A DNA stretch of 64,000 nt. Origin: Paragordius varius. Its lineage: Eukaryota; Nematomorpha. The notes beneath the pieces are model-generated. The model did no database searches and had not been told where the DNA came from. It was given only the letters and a program-made list of their open reading frames with translations. The DNA lies in NCBI GenBank assembly GCA_964247055.1, contig OZ176051.1:11966001-12030000 (forward strand). Reading direction: 5' to 3'. The translations under genes were made by a program, and so were the position numbers. Position 1 is the first letter of the stretch. The number at the start of each line of letters is the position of its first letter. Shown one piece after another: positions 1 to 12,958 of the stretch.

Positions 1-3000
1 ATTAACGATACGAATTTAATCTTTCACGTAATGTCGGCATATAGCGATGTTTTGCAAACGATACCTCCTTATAGGAGCTGTATTCTGGAGTACCCTAAAA
101 CTTCAGATTTTAAAGATGATAAGGTTATTTCCTGTCCTATGTATCATACCTTTTGTTTTTTTAACAATAGTTTGGACCCAACGCTTTACGTAACAATATA
201 GAGTTAACATATTTTATTTTCTTTTGACTGAATTTTCAAATGATCCTTACAATTATTTATTGTTGTTATAAAAAAGTTTGCTATATAATTATTAAATAAA
301 ATTTATAATTTAAAATATTAAGGATTTAATTATCATTTATTTATTTTTTTGGATATGATTTTTAATATTATGGAAAAACTTTAATACTTTTTTATTAATA
401 TACTTGTAAATATTTTTTATTGTAAATTTTATCATTGGTAAATTTATCAAACAAGATAGTTTGATAACCGTACTATATTCCAGTATCCTTTTTTACATTT
501 TATATTAATTATTTCCCCTTAAAGAGTATTGCCTATTACAAATTTGGGATTGATTATAATGGTACCCGATGCTTTTCGAAGCCAATTGCTATATCTCTGG
601 TAACAGAAAATGAAAACGCATACTTTACAATCAGCGACGATCACATAGAAAATTATTTTTTCAAAACAGACTTTCGCAATGTTTTACCTTTAAATGGACA
701 TTGCGCTGTAGAGATCGAACTTGATACAAAAAGGGTATTATTAATTGCAACAAACTTTAAAATTTATAGTTCTAATGTAAAGTTTAAGCATTTTTTATTC
801 TTACGATCATAATCTAAAAAGTAAAACTTGGTCATTTATATATAAAGGCAATGTTTCTCAATTATTCTTATCTCTATGATTATGATTAAGACGTTGATTT
901 ACGGATAATAAATAATATGGGCATCTATATATTATTTGGCCATGATGTAAAACGTTATAGATATATTAATATATATATATATATATATATATATAACCTA
1001 TAGATTTGCATGTTAACTTTAAATTCAACGGATAATGTAACGGACACATATGTCAACGGGCCTCGATTAATTACTATTAAAGCAATGTACAATTTAGATC
1101 CGCACTGTACCTATTTATCACATACAGCAAAAGAAAAAAATATCGATTTAAACTTTACACTTGATCGTATACACTTTGATCCTAAATCCTTAAATTGGAT
1201 GGAAAAATTAGTTATGGAATTGGGTAGACTTGGCTCAGCATTCGATATTAGTCCAAATATTATCCACGCACCAAGTTTAAATTCTCGAGTAAGTTTATAT
1301 TTCATTGATGAAATTGATGTTGACTTTTTTGTCATAGTAATTAGTACGTTAGGTTACCTAATATGTAATATACATATAAAAATACCTAATTTTACTATTC
1401 TAGATCATTCCATTTTGTTTGGTTAATGCAGCAAAACAATCATCACCATTTATTGAATCATATATGCTAAATAATAACTCAGTTAATAGAAGTTATATAT
1501 GTTTAACGATAAGTAAACCAAATTTGCCTTCTTCCGATACACGTATTAACGTTATATTTCCTGATCCTTTGGAGCATTCAAAAACTTGTAATAAATTTTC
1601 CGCGGCGGGAGATAGCACTCTATATATCTATCCTATTACACTTTGTTCATTTACTACAAAAATCAATCCAATGAAAAATGTGTGTAACTTGTGTATCAAA
1701 TATTGTGAACCATCAAACAATTATCTTTTGACCCTTGAACCTATTAATCAATCCCCTACCCTCGTAATAGGTAATAGCTGGACTCCCATATCTAAGGGAC
1801 AAGATAAAAATTTAATCACTAACGAATTGATACTTCTTTTGTCAAATGATAAAAACTTTCAACCTGTTGAAATGTTTAATCATTATTTGCCTCCCGCGTT
1901 TGAAAGAGAAGGTAATATTTCGTAACTCTGTGTTATATTTTTTGAAAAAAAATTGTTTAAAAATTATATTCCTTTAATTATAGATTTTTGAACATATTTG
2001 TGTGTCAATATATTTTATTTTGTGTAATTGGGCTCTAACTTTTTATTAGATACTTTTATTTATCTTATGGATGGGTTTTTGCATTTCATACATTTGTCCT
2101 GTGATAACGATATTGGACTTAATGCTGAGTTATGGTATCCCTACTTCTCTCAAATTCATCTGTGGATTTGTTTGCGCACTAAAAATCCTGCCAGTTTAAA
2201 ATGGATATATGGTACAATATATATTTCCGTAATTCTTGTTAAATATATTTTACAATTATGCCTTAATTTATGATTTGTGTAATTTCTATTTTGTCCATAG
2301 CTGGTTGTTTGAATAGCAATGTGGAAAAACGATCAAAGCGAAGCTATGCAATAATTGAACACGATATGGAAATAATACATTTACAAAGACCCAATCATTA
2401 TGGCATAACTATTGGCAATTATGGTCAAACCATGATAACACAAACGTCTGAAACAGGAAATGCAATTCCACACAATCGATCATATACATTAAATATTTTG
2501 GAATTGGAATTAGTCCTGGGTTCACTCAATTTTGCCACAAAAACCAACGATGTTGTTTCAAACACTGATAAAACTATATTAGTTATTGATCAAATATTAG
2601 TGCTCAAAGGCAAACAGTTACACTTGGCCCTTAATTCTATTTATTATTATGATAAAGATATCTTCATTCCACATGAAGCGCAAACTAATAGCAATGCATT
2701 AAACATGGTTAATCATGATTTCAAATGTTCTCTCAACAATTTTTGCATGTTTAATGGTATATGCCTAGCTAAATTACAGCCCAATATACTCCTACCACAT
2801 ACTAAAAACCAGTGTGATGTTAATTACAACAATAATAATAATGATAATTCCATGAAATTTACTCATGAACACAATAAAAATGGTGGTTTAGATTTCGGTT
2901 ATAATGAATTTGATACAATATGTTTCATACGACCAATGATGAATGGTGATCATGGTCACGTTAAAAGCAGTATTATAAAACACCATAGGCCTTTGGTCAA

Positions 3001-6000
3001 TTTTGATGCCAAAATCAAAGTTTATCAACATGGTAACCGCTTGGATAAAGACACGCCTTCCCCCAAATTTATTTGTTGCAAAAATATGCAATTTGTGATA
3101 GATAGGGATAATTACATTCAATTATCGCTGGAGGACAAATTTTGGTTGACATTCATTAATCACTACATGGCTTTGTACCAAACACCATTCAACCATACCT
3201 CCAAAAACAAAATCAACAATAATCCTAATAATTTATATCATTTCGGTGATTTTATGATATACCCTATTAATGTTGGGATAACCATACATTTTCATTACGG
3301 AAACATTTTTCTATCTTCCACCATAAATTCCCCGTTAAAACTTTCTCCAGTTATTTTAGATGAATGGACCACTTACATGTATTTTACAAGTTTTTTGACG
3401 GTTTGGCCTACCGAACTAGTTAAAAAGTCTATTGCCGTATATCAAAATGACATGCTTAGGAATGCAGGTTTAGTTTTTAGCGTGTTTCGTTTTTGTGTAT
3501 TAATTATTATAATTTTTTTCTCTTAAAACAATCGTTAATTAAATCTAATATTCTTATATTACTAAGATGCTTTCTTGTATCCCCCCATCATATATCAACG
3601 TACAAAACAAAATATTTTTTGGTCTTTAGGTTGCGAATGAGTTTTTTTACTAATACTAAACCGTTTTTTATGTATAGCATGGATTCTTGGTTCCCTTGGT
3701 ATGTTTGGAAGTCCTGCCATTGTGGTCTCATCTTTAAAGGAATGCATTACGTCCATATTTCATACTGACAGTAACATTAATAATAGTAGCTTACAAAAAT
3801 CATTAGTTTCAAAGGATGATATTGATTGTAATGTTTCAAAATTTTCAGCGTCCAAAAAACATGGCGGTATCTACTCCCAAACCATTTACGATGACTTAAA
3901 TCTCAACATTTCACATTTCGATTCCACATCTGGCACTTTAAATCTCCCAAAAAAGATTGTTAAAACCCTGACAACATGTAAGAATGCTTGTTGTTTTGTT
4001 ACGAAGTTTTGATGTTTTATGATAGGGATGTCGAACATAAATGGCTTCGCGGGTCAAAAAACCCCGGCGGACCGCATTCAGAATATATAGGGGCATTTAT
4101 AAATAATTCATTAGTTGTCAAACACAAGACTTTAAAATTCAAACACAATATAACAATTTTTTCTACTCTTGCTAATTGAATAGGCTTATTCACAAAAAAT
4201 TGTTTATGAAATGTCAATTTTATTGAGATTCTCGCGAGCCATACATAAAGTCTCACCCGTTTATAATATATTTTTCTCTTTCCCTTTCTAGCAATATTAT
4301 TGTCCCTGTTTAATTTTTGTAAAAACCTTAATCGCAATCTGGACGCATTAACCTTTGACAGTGTTCACACACAGTATATGAAGGAACGGCGAACTAGTCA
4401 ATGGAAAAATATAAAGTTCCATTCATTATCCAATTGTAGTTCAGAGAGAAATGCATCACCGATTTCCGCAGCTAAACGCAATTTTATGACGGGATTTTCG
4501 GATATGGGTTTTGGTTTTATAGGTAAATAAATACAGTCATTTATCCTTTGTTTTATCAAAAATTTATTTTTTTTCGTTGAATGAGTATAAATATTTGTTA
4601 AAGAATAGAAAAAACAAGACTCTATGGTATTAACAATATCATATTCATCAAAAAAGTATAAAATTACCATAGCGCTCTTGTTTTTTACCCATTCTTTAAC
4701 AAATATTTATACCCATTTAACAAAAAAAATAAATTTTTGATAAAAAAGGATGCATAACTGTATATAAATATTTAAATATCCAATGCAAGTTTTGAGAACC
4801 AATTAGGTATGGGAGTAAAAATTGAAATTATACAGACGATGTGTGAAAACATAAAAAATATTTAATTGAGTTGTGGGTAACGACGAGGGTTTGAAATGTA
4901 AATGATGTGGAAATCGTCGTAAAATAACGGAAAATAAAATATAATTTATTGATTATCAAATTTTCGCTATAGGGGCATCATCATCAGGCGATTAGTTAAG
5001 AAAATAATATATATATATAATATATAAGACAATAAAAATTAAAAAATGAACAAAATCCTGATTGGTATTACTTATTTAGGAAAAATTTACAAAAGAAAAA
5101 AAATCACAAAGAAACCGTTGTGATATAAAATAATCAAATGTGCATTTTAAAATATAATTAATTTTAATGCTATAAACAAAGTAATAATTTAATTAAACAA
5201 TATAAACATAAAGTATTAAAATTTAAGTAATAACACTGTAAATTGGTTTGTGAGTAAAAATGTGATGATTCTTAATAAATGATTTAGTTTCAGGGTTTAT
5301 ATCATTCTTCTCTTCACGACGATTAAGTTAATCATCTTGTGCGCTCTGTATTAAGAGTGCTTCTTTTGTTATCCTTGAGTTGTGCTTTCTTTTTACGGCT
5401 AAAACGTCGATTGTTTTGAGCACTCATGGTTGTTATCCACGCAAAGAAAAATGGCCGAATATTTTGATGGTTCTTAAATCTTACTTTTATATTTCACTTC
5501 GATTGGCCTATGTAAATTGCTGGGCAATTCTTGCATTTAAACTTATATACCGCATTTTCCATTTCTCCCTCCTTAGACCTAACATCTTTAGAAGGTTCGA
5601 TGTCGGTTTATAAACCACTTTTATGTCATCTTTCTTTTTTAAAATTCTCCTGAAACTTTCTCTCTTGCTTTTATTACAGCCATCCCATCTCTCCCACAGC
5701 AGCCTCACAATCAACGGACGAAACTATTCATCCTTCCGGAAAGATCAATCGTATAAAATTTGCTTGCTTACCCTATAGCGCTACATCAGAAAGCTTGGGA
5801 AATTTTAAAAAAAGATGGCATAAAAGTGGTTTTTAGATCGATTCAAACGTTCTAAAGATGTTAAAATCTAAGGAGGTGGAAACGGAGAATACGGTGTATA
5901 ATTGAAATGCAAGAATTGCCTAGCAATTTACATAAGCCTATCGAAGCTAAATATAAAAGTAAAATTTAAGGAGCATCAAAAACGCAAATATTCAGCCATG

Positions 6001-9000
6001 TTCCTGCATTGCGTAGATAACAAGCTCAAATACAATTGACGTTTTAGCCGTAGAAAGAATGTGCAACTCACGGATAACAAAAGAAGCACTCTTTATATAG
6101 AGTTCATAATATTTAATTATTGGCCATGAAGACAAGGAGGATATAAACTTTGAAACTAAATCATTTTTCAAGTGTCATCACATTATTAATCACAAACCAA
6201 ATTACAGTGTGAATATTACTTGAATTTCAATAATTTTATGATATTGTTTAATGTTAAAGTATTGTTTCATTTATATGAAGAGTTCGAGTTGGTCCTTGAA
6301 CATTTCAAGTTAGTCCTTAAAATTTATAAATTTTGAGACAACCATAATTTTTGCATTTATTTTTTTATTTTATTATTTTAACCTAATTTTCTTTATTTAT
6401 TATGTATTTATTCATTTAAAAATAAAAAATTTTATTGAAATACCATTTTTTTGTTTCAAACTATTTTTTTTCAATTGAACAAAATTATTAACTTTTAAAT
6501 GTTTTTAATGAAAAATTTTAATCAGTAACCCAGAAAACTTATATATTTTTTTCGTGTTAAAATCTTATAAATAGCCAAAACTATTTTAAGAAATAAATAA
6601 AGATATACGGTTTCTCAAAGATTAAAAGGTGATATTGATTTAAAATTTATGTTAAATAATAGAAAATAGGTTAAAAACAATAAAATAGATGAATTATTTA
6701 CGATATGATTGATAAAAGTTAAAAAAAAACAAAAAAAAACAACTTGAAGTGTTCAACTACCAACTTGAAGTGTAGGACCAATTTGAATTGTTAAAGGACC
6801 AACTTAAAATGTCCAAGGACCAACTTGAACTCAGGGACTAACTTGAAATGTTCAAGGGCCAACTTGAAGTGTTCAAGGACACTCTTGAAGTGCAAGTGGT
6901 ATATATATATATATATATATATATATTCTCAACTAATATCCTGATGATGCCTATGGCGAAAATTTGAAAATCAATAAATTATATTTTATTTTCGCGTTAT
7001 TTTACGACGATTTCCACATAAAAAATATTTGTTGTTACATCTCTATATCATACTTTGCAGTTGAAAACAATGATTATATTTAACCTAATTACGTTTAAAA
7101 AGGTATACCAGTCTTTTAAAAAATAATATTTACCTTGGTATTTTTACGTTTTGTGTGTATAATTTCAATTTTTACTGTAAATTTTGATAAAGTGTTTTGA
7201 TATCCAAATGAATAGCTGGAATAGCAAGTTTAATTGGAGTTCCACTCCGTGAATGTCAACAAACTATGGAGGATTTGGCCCGCGAAGCACAAACGCAACA
7301 AAATATTGTACCTTATAAAGCAAACCCTAATGCATTAGTCAATGGCTTATATAGTTCACCCCGCATTGCGAAATCTCTCATTATGGGCCTTAGTAAGGGA
7401 ATGGTGGGTGCCCTGTTAAAACCTATCAGCGGAATTACTCAATTTTTGGAATTTTCAACTCAAGGTTACTTCCAAAATGTTTTTTATATGATAATATAAT
7501 TTAAATTTTTAATATTTTATCTTTTGGTTTACAAATCGGTTAGTTATCTAGCAGCATTACATATTTTTTCAATCAATCTTTAAAAATTTCAATCAAAAAT
7601 CATGCTAACAGCATCGGACTTTTTTCACTTTCGAATTAAAAGAGCGATTTCGGCAATAAATATGTATCATTTGGAGACTTTTGTCGATACGCTTTTTATT
7701 TCTTAATGATTCGCAATACTGTTTATAAAGTGCCATTTAAATTATTTTTAATGGTGTTAAGGTGTAATTTAATTTTTTTGCGGTCTGAAGAATATAAATC
7801 TGACCTCACTTAACCCATGGATAATTTAATTTAAAAAAACTTTTTTAATCAAAAAAGAATTTTACTGGATTTATTCCAGTCATATATATTAAATTTGCAG
7901 ATGAACTTGCCATCGATTTTATTACTTAGGCAAATGTTTTAAAATTTTAGTTTTATTATGTAAAAAACTATTAAATTTACAAATTTGTTTTTTATTCACA
8001 ATCTATTAAAAAGGAATGAAAGTAAGTTGGACCATATATCTGATACAATGTTCGCTAAAATTTTGAGGTGTTTTTTAATTGATGCTTAAACCCTAACTAA
8101 ATCAAATGGATATTTTGTTATTTTCTCATTTTAGCATATTTTTCATGCACCGTCTTATATTAATGGTTTTAAATTTTTTAGTAAAATTTATATATGTTTT
8201 AAAAGGAATATTGAACATGATTGACACAAATAAACAACATGTTAATACCAGCGAATTGACCGCAGAATCCTTAGTATTTGAAATCAATATGGAAGAGAGC
8301 TTTTATCAATATATGCTTCATGCATGGCACATGCGAAACAAGTTTTTATTTTTTTTTCCGTTATTAGGCCTAAACTTTTTTTCCAATTTTTACACTCACT
8401 CATTTAATTTTTTAGATTAAAAAAGTTTTGGGGAGATCACCTTATTATACCTGTGGGAAAAAATATTTTACCCCTATCACAACTCACATTTGTCCCACCC
8501 AGCTATAATGCTCATGAAGAAAACGCTTATTTTTTAGCTTTTAACATTTTGCGGGATAGCCTGAATGGCCATCACAAAAAATTATATATATTTAAATTCC
8601 CTGAACCAGGAACACTCATGCCATATCGCATATATAACATATTTGAACTATCTCTCATGCGTAAGATATTGCCATTAAAGGATGGGAATTTAGAGTGTCA
8701 TTTTACCTTATCAGCATTTGATGAAAACGAATACAAAAAGGAATGTTCGATAGATAACAATTTGGAAGAGGTAGGAGCTATTCTTACGCTATCAATATTT
8801 TTGATAAATGGCATATAAAAGTCATTGAAAAAATTAAGCAATTATATATTAATCATATATCCTTAAATTATTCGTGCACCAATAAATATATTTATATGCT
8901 AAAAGATAAATGTTTTTTTTCAAAACAACCATATTTTTTCAAACTTTGATTTTTCCCAAAAATTTATTACAATTAATTTTATAGAATTTAAATTTTTAGT

Positions 9001-9487
9001 TCCCGTTTCACAAACTAAACGATGAGTTTTAATTAAAACATAATTTTTACGTATTTTGTATTATTTTAATTTTAACTTGAATGTCTAAAATTTGATGGAT
9101 TATTTAATTTTATTAGTCAGGTTATATTATAAAATATAAGTCAACGTATAATGATTATATGGCACTTGTTTAGAAATGCCACGAACCAAAATGTAGCCTG
9201 TAATAAGATTATTAAAATTATTTTCACAAAAAGCGGTTCAACTGTTAATTATATCAATAAACTATAATTCAACCTTATAATCTAATTTTTTAATTCAATT
9301 TTAGAATGGAAATATATCGATTCAATCGCTTCTCGCTACATTGGATGAAAAATATTTTAGTGTGAGAAATGAGCTCCATTTTTTTAATTTATCACGAAGG
9401 GAATTTTATGCAATAAAACATTTTTTTGATTCACTCAAATATTTAATTTATACAGAAACACATTATAGCAATATTAGTAATGAATAA
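1..9487 (+). CDS. VPS13B: VPS13-family lipid-transfer protein, VPS13B-like, C-terminal part (12 exons)
   Basis: VPS13 proteins are giant rod-shaped bridges that move bulk lipid between membranes; VPS13B acts at Golgi/endosomes. Exons: 1-123 (cut by window edge), 525-776, 1004-1288, 1404-1911, 2050-2211, 2301-3467, 3678-3977, 4292-4522, 7216-7464, 8206-8341, 8416-8770, 9305-9487. All have GT/AG borders and matching phases; the sum (3951 nt) gives 1316 residues plus stop. Recognisable stretches, compared from memory with VPS13B: GSLGMFGSPA in exon 7, then NLNRNLDALTFD, GFIAGIASLIGVPL across the 4522/7216 junction, and GLSKGMVGALLKPISGITQ, ending TQGIL across 7464/8206. These match the late conserved region of VPS13B in order. 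Exon 6 carries an Asn-rich loop (YNNNNNDN). The stop codon (9485-9487) lies inside AATAAA. Intron 4523-7215 is packed with mobile DNA. Family certain; B paralogue likely. Confidence 0.85.
969..995. repeat. (AT)n microsatellite in VPS13B intron 2
   Basis: About 13 uninterrupted AT units, ending only eight bases before the acceptor of the exon at 1004. Confidence 0.9.
4543..4751. mobile_element. Foldback MITE, family A, copy 1 (VPS13B intron)
   Basis: The two halves are near-perfect inverted repeats: ATCCTTTGTTTTATCAAAAA at the left end is mirrored by a right end finishing in AAAAAAGGAT, and the inner arms share TAAATATTTGTTAAAGAATA in opposite orientation. A second copy lies at 41800-42012 in an SPPL2 intron, with about the same length and the same arm sequences. 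No coding capacity; moved presumably by a transposase encoded elsewhere. Confidence 0.75.
4949..4987 (-). ncRNA. Hammerhead-like ribozyme motif of PLE copy 1
   Basis: On the minus strand CTGATGA (4987-4981) is followed by a short GC-rich hairpin and then GCGAAAA and ATTTGATAATC, the order of a hammerhead catalytic core (CUGAUGA, stem II, GAAA, stem III, AUC). This copy has an extra ATG in the stem II region compared with the copy at 6941, so it is probably inactive. Confidence 0.5.
6281..6896. mobile_element. Foldback element with subrepeat arms, copy 1
   Basis: About 620 bp. The left end holds GAGTTGGTCCTTGAACATTT-type units and the right end an array of about eight units of a roughly 20-bp motif (AAGGACCAACTTGAAGTGTT and variants) in the opposite orientation. 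The AT-rich middle contains GATATACGGTTTCTC. A second copy in the reverse orientation is at 40066-40620. Terminal inverted arms made of short tandem subrepeats are typical of foldback (FB-type) DNA elements. It sits inside PLE copy 2, so it is younger than that copy. Confidence 0.7.
6901..6926. repeat. (AT)n microsatellite
   Basis: Thirteen AT units directly between the foldback element and the hammerhead-like motif. Confidence 0.9.
6941..6972 (+). ncRNA. Hammerhead-like ribozyme motif of PLE copy 2
   Basis: CTGATGA at 6941-6947, stem II GCC-TAT-GGC at 6949-6957, GAAA at 6958-6961, short stem III (ATTT/AAAT) and a candidate AUC cleavage triplet at 6970-6972. The U at 6948 and the extra A before stem III depart from the consensus; stem I is weak because an (AT)n tract lies upstream. 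Position at the end of a Penelope-like element supports the call. Confidence 0.55.
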
Positions 9488-10209
9488 ATTTTATATCTAT
9501 ATTATTTTAATAAACGATATGAAATTAACAGTATTTGTTGCTCATAAAACCGAAATCCAGGGAATTTTTTTGAAAAACCGACAGTTTACTAATCATACTG
9601 TGTGCCACAAAAATCTGATTTATTTAGGAAGCCTTTTAAACACAATATCAGCCCCTTAAACAAATCAATGTTTATATTTAATTTTTATATTTTTAATTGC
9701 ATTTAATAAAAGTTAAAATAATAAATATTTTATTTTAAGTATTAATTTTATTTTATCAAGTTAAATCAACGGAAAAATTAAGTTGTTAAATGATGACAAT
9801 TTGATAAATTTTGGAATTTATTATTAAAAAGCGCTTCGTTTAAATTTATATACTATCGTGGTGTTTTATTAACCAAAGCGTAACATAAATATTAAAATTT
9901 TTAATTATGTAATTTGTTGTTGCTAACCATAATGGTACTAGAAAATTGGATGTTAAAAAATTATATACCGATGGTAAATTAATTTTTTAATGTTCCATGC
10001 CATTTTCGATATTTTTATCATATTAACAATTGATACCACACCCTTTGTTTTCAATATTTGATTTTCAATTTTGTCGATTATTTATGTTTCTAAAATTCAA
10101 ACGTATGGTAAAAAAATAGTTTTGCGCTATGGCTAATGGTATCAGCAAAATCGAATGTTGTTTTGGTTTTATCCCCAAGTTTTTTGGTGATTTAAATATT
10201 ATCATAAAC
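9488..10209. other. AT-rich intergenic DNA downstream of VPS13B
   Basis: No open frame with coding character, no RNA gene and no recognised repeat. The VPS13B polyadenylation signal overlaps its stop codon at the left edge; an 8-bp target duplication of the hAT element (10202-10209) closes the right edge. Confidence 0.6.
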
Positions 10210-11396
10210 CAGGGCTTCTTAAACTATGGCTCGCGAACCGATTTAGGGTTACATAGCAAAATTATGGAGTCGCGAGTGATAAAAATCAGGATGCTGTTTA
10301 GGTCTTAGAGCAATGCCCTTAACAGTCGCTTATATCAAATCTCTGTAAGGATAAATGGATTCCAACTACACAACTTTGTAAGAGGGTTGTCAAGAGGTCA
10401 AAGTTTAAAAAGATTATTGTTAGTGAAGATGAGATCGAAACATTTTTAACTGAACGAAAGTGTGAATTTGCTGCTTTTTTTCAATATGACTTGTGGCTAT
10501 CCAAGCTGTGTTATTTGTCAGATAATTTGCAAAGTTAAACAAACTTAAGTTGTCTCTTCAAGGAAAAAATTGCGATATATTTACTTCAAACGATAAAATT
10601 GAATTGATCAGCATTTGGAAAAGTGGGTCGAAAAAAATTTCTATGTTTTCCAGTGTGGACACTTTTGTAATTGAGAAAATTCATGATTGCAAAAACTAAT
10701 GTAGATTACTTAAAAGCGCTAGAAATACAGATTTCCGGGCATATTTTATATTAAATATTGATATACCAAAATAATTTGAATACAAAAGCCGTTTTGGATT
10801 GGTTTAGTGGATGACCTGCCACTTAAAGCTCAAGAGGAATATGAGCTTTCGTGTGACTCAAACTCAAAACTAAAATTCCAAAAAAATTCCTTGACTGAAT
10901 TTCCCACAATTGCCGATATGGCGTTAAATTTACTTCTGCCATTCAACACCACACACTTATGTGAAATAACTTTCTCAGGTTTAACATACATTAAATCCAA
11001 TATTGTTCAAAGAGGTCTTACGTCCAGCAGTTTCAAACATTACCTCAAGATTTTATTTGTTATGCAATAAAACAGGCAAATTCATCTCATTAAATTTTTA
11101 AAGTAAATTTTAATTTAATATTTACCACTTGGATTTATTCGAGAGAATTAAGACGGTCAGAATCCACTTTTGTTTATAATATAATAAAGACTTCCATAAC
11201 ATTTTGTGCAAATTTCAATTTTAGATTTTTTTGTTTCAAAACTTTTAAATCTATATATTTTAATATGCATATGTATATTGTTACTTAATAAATATATCAT
11301 CAAAAAATATTATTCTATTCTTTTATATTGGTTGGGTCGTTAAGAAACTCTCAATCATAAATGGGGTCGGGGATTAGAAAAGTTTAAGAAGCCTTG
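10210..11396 (+). mobile_element. Decayed hAT transposon 1
   Basis: Terminal inverted repeats begin CAGGGCTTCTTAAACT on the left and CAAGGCTTCTTAAACTTTT on the reverse of the right end. They are flanked by TCATAAAC (10202-10209) and TCATAGAC (11397-11404), an 8-bp target duplication with one difference, as expected for hAT. Inside, fragments of a SCAND3/ZBED5-like transposase are visible on the plus strand: LQGKNCDIFTSNDKIE at about 10558-10600 and the C-terminal dimerisation region at 10900-11040. About 1.2 kb, so large parts of a full transposase are missing and the frame is interrupted repeatedly. Confidence 0.8.
10807..11070 (+). pseudogene. hAT transposase C-terminal remnant (SCAND3/ZBED5-like)
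   Basis: Eighty-seven-residue open frame. The segment LLLPFNTTHLCEITFSGLTY corresponds to the hAT C-terminal dimerisation block, where related proteins read LLPF-TTYLCE-GFSAL followed by KTK-RNRL. Here the basic part after it is altered (SNIVQRGL). Upstream transposase pieces lie in other frames, so no functional protein is made. Confidence 0.75.
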
Positions 11397-11583
11397 TCAT
11401 AGACCATCTAAAATATTTAGTCTTTTCCAAAATGTACTAAGCCCTATATTAGACATACTATATGTATGCATAAAGTGACCAGATTTTTTGAAGAAAAAAG
11501 CGGGACAAATCTGAGAAAGGTGGACATGGGGGGTCCAACCAAAAATTTTTTTACCAAAAATTTATTGTAATATTTATTTATTT

Positions 11584-11844
11584 TTAACACAAATACATTA
11601 TAAATATATATAAATATTTTATTTTTTGGTATATTTTTTTATTTGAGGGAATGCGTTTTAGCAGATTGTCATCCTTTTTTAAACTATAAGTCTTCACAAG
11701 TATTGTCAAATTATATTTGACAGATAAAATGGCCTTTAAAGTTTCGACATGTAAATTTGATTTTTCCGATGTCCACACCTTATTTAGTGTGGAAGAAACG
11801 CGCTCAGTAGCAGCGTTGGTTTTAGGTAAAGATAGTGCCCACAA
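11584..11844 (-). pseudogene. hAT transposase C-terminal remnant of element 2
   Basis: Eighty-six residues. The start, WALSLPKTNAATERVSSTLN, is the hAT dimerisation signature (LS-PHSNA--ERVFS--N), followed by a basic segment ending ETLKAILSVKYN. The tail beyond that is AT-rich and not conserved. Confidence 0.7.
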
Positions 11845-12958
11845 TTTTTAAAATATTGTATGGAACATAGTTTGTTTAAAAATGATGAAATATTTCTAAC
11901 AATTTCTTTTCTACTGTAATTTTTTTTGTCTATAATAAGTTTGTCATTATTAATATATTTTTTAACTCTTCAGAAAAAGGATCATTTTCTGAAAGATTAC
12001 TTTTTGGGAATTTTTGGGAGATGGTAATCAAATGATTTTTGAACATCGCACCAATTAAATTCTGGTTTTAATGTTATCTAATTATCATTGGATTGCACCA
12101 TCCCGTCTTCCAAATAATCTTTACATTTTGTATAAAACATTTTTATATGGAGGATATCTTGGTGATTTATTAAGTTTTGTTTTTCTAAATTAATTATAAT
12201 ATTGACGATGGTTGATGGTTTAAAATTATTTTCTAACCTTTCTTGACATTGGAATTTTAGGTTACCAACTTCATTGGCTACTTTAATTGCCAAAATTTTG
12301 TCACCTTCTACCAATTCAATATAGAGAAGCTTGATTATGTAAGAATAACTATATTTTTGAAGAATCACTTTCAAAAAACTTTTTGAAAGTTGTAGGACAT
12401 TTGTCCTGTGATAAAAAATAGGTTTTTAAAGGATCATACATTTTTAAAATTCTTTCAATAGCTGGCAGAAGAGCTAATCAACGAGTTTTACAATATCCAA
12501 GCATTTTTTGATAATAAACTTCTGCATTTTCACAGAATTCCCTTAAGCGTTTCAACGCGTACCGTGTATATATAAAAATAGGAATGTATTTTAACAACTA
12601 CATTTTCCATATCTAGGGATATCAAATCAGCAGCTGTTTGAATAGCGTTGTGTAATATATGTGCATACCCAGCGCTAATAATGTTTTGATTAAGATTATC
12701 TGCTAATTTATGAAAAATATTATTTCCCCTCCTTGCTTTTCCACCGAAGTTCGTATTGGTGTTGTCAGCGCAATGTGCGATGATTTTGTCTTTTAAAATA
12801 TTTTTTCTAGAATATTCATTATTGAAGTAAAAATTATGTCGAAATTTTCAACGAGAGAAATAGAACTAAAATTCAATTTTTACTCCGGTTTCTGGATAAA
12901 AATATCTTATTAAAGTGGGAAATAATTTTTCCATGTGATTCGATGCAGCAGAGTAGAG

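Larger units (their letters stand above)
4905..7019. mobile_element. Inverted pair of Penelope-like element (PLE) 3' ends
   Basis: Two diverged copies of the same 3' end face away from each other. Each copy runs from a GIY-YIG-like endonuclease remnant near the centre to a hammerhead-like motif and the shared terminus ending CGACGATTTCCACAT (4905 side on the minus strand, 7019 side on the plus strand). The minus copy (about 5714 down to 4905) reads CKNCPAIYIGQSK, the usual PLE endonuclease start, at about 5540-5500. The plus copy (about 5790-7019) carries the same segment in degraded form and is interrupted by a foldback element at 6281-6896. Both copies are broken at several points and lack the reverse transcriptase, so they are 5'-truncated fossils. 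PLEs are known to carry hammerhead motifs near their ends, which fits. Confidence 0.7.

Noticed and set aside
5380-5613. Open frame on the plus strand inside the Penelope-like pair
   Set aside because: It is the antisense of the endonuclease remnant on the minus strand.
8106-8205. Open frame leading into the VPS13B exon at 8206
   Set aside because: Phase 1 and the TQGIL junction place the acceptor at 8204-8205, so the upstream part is intron.
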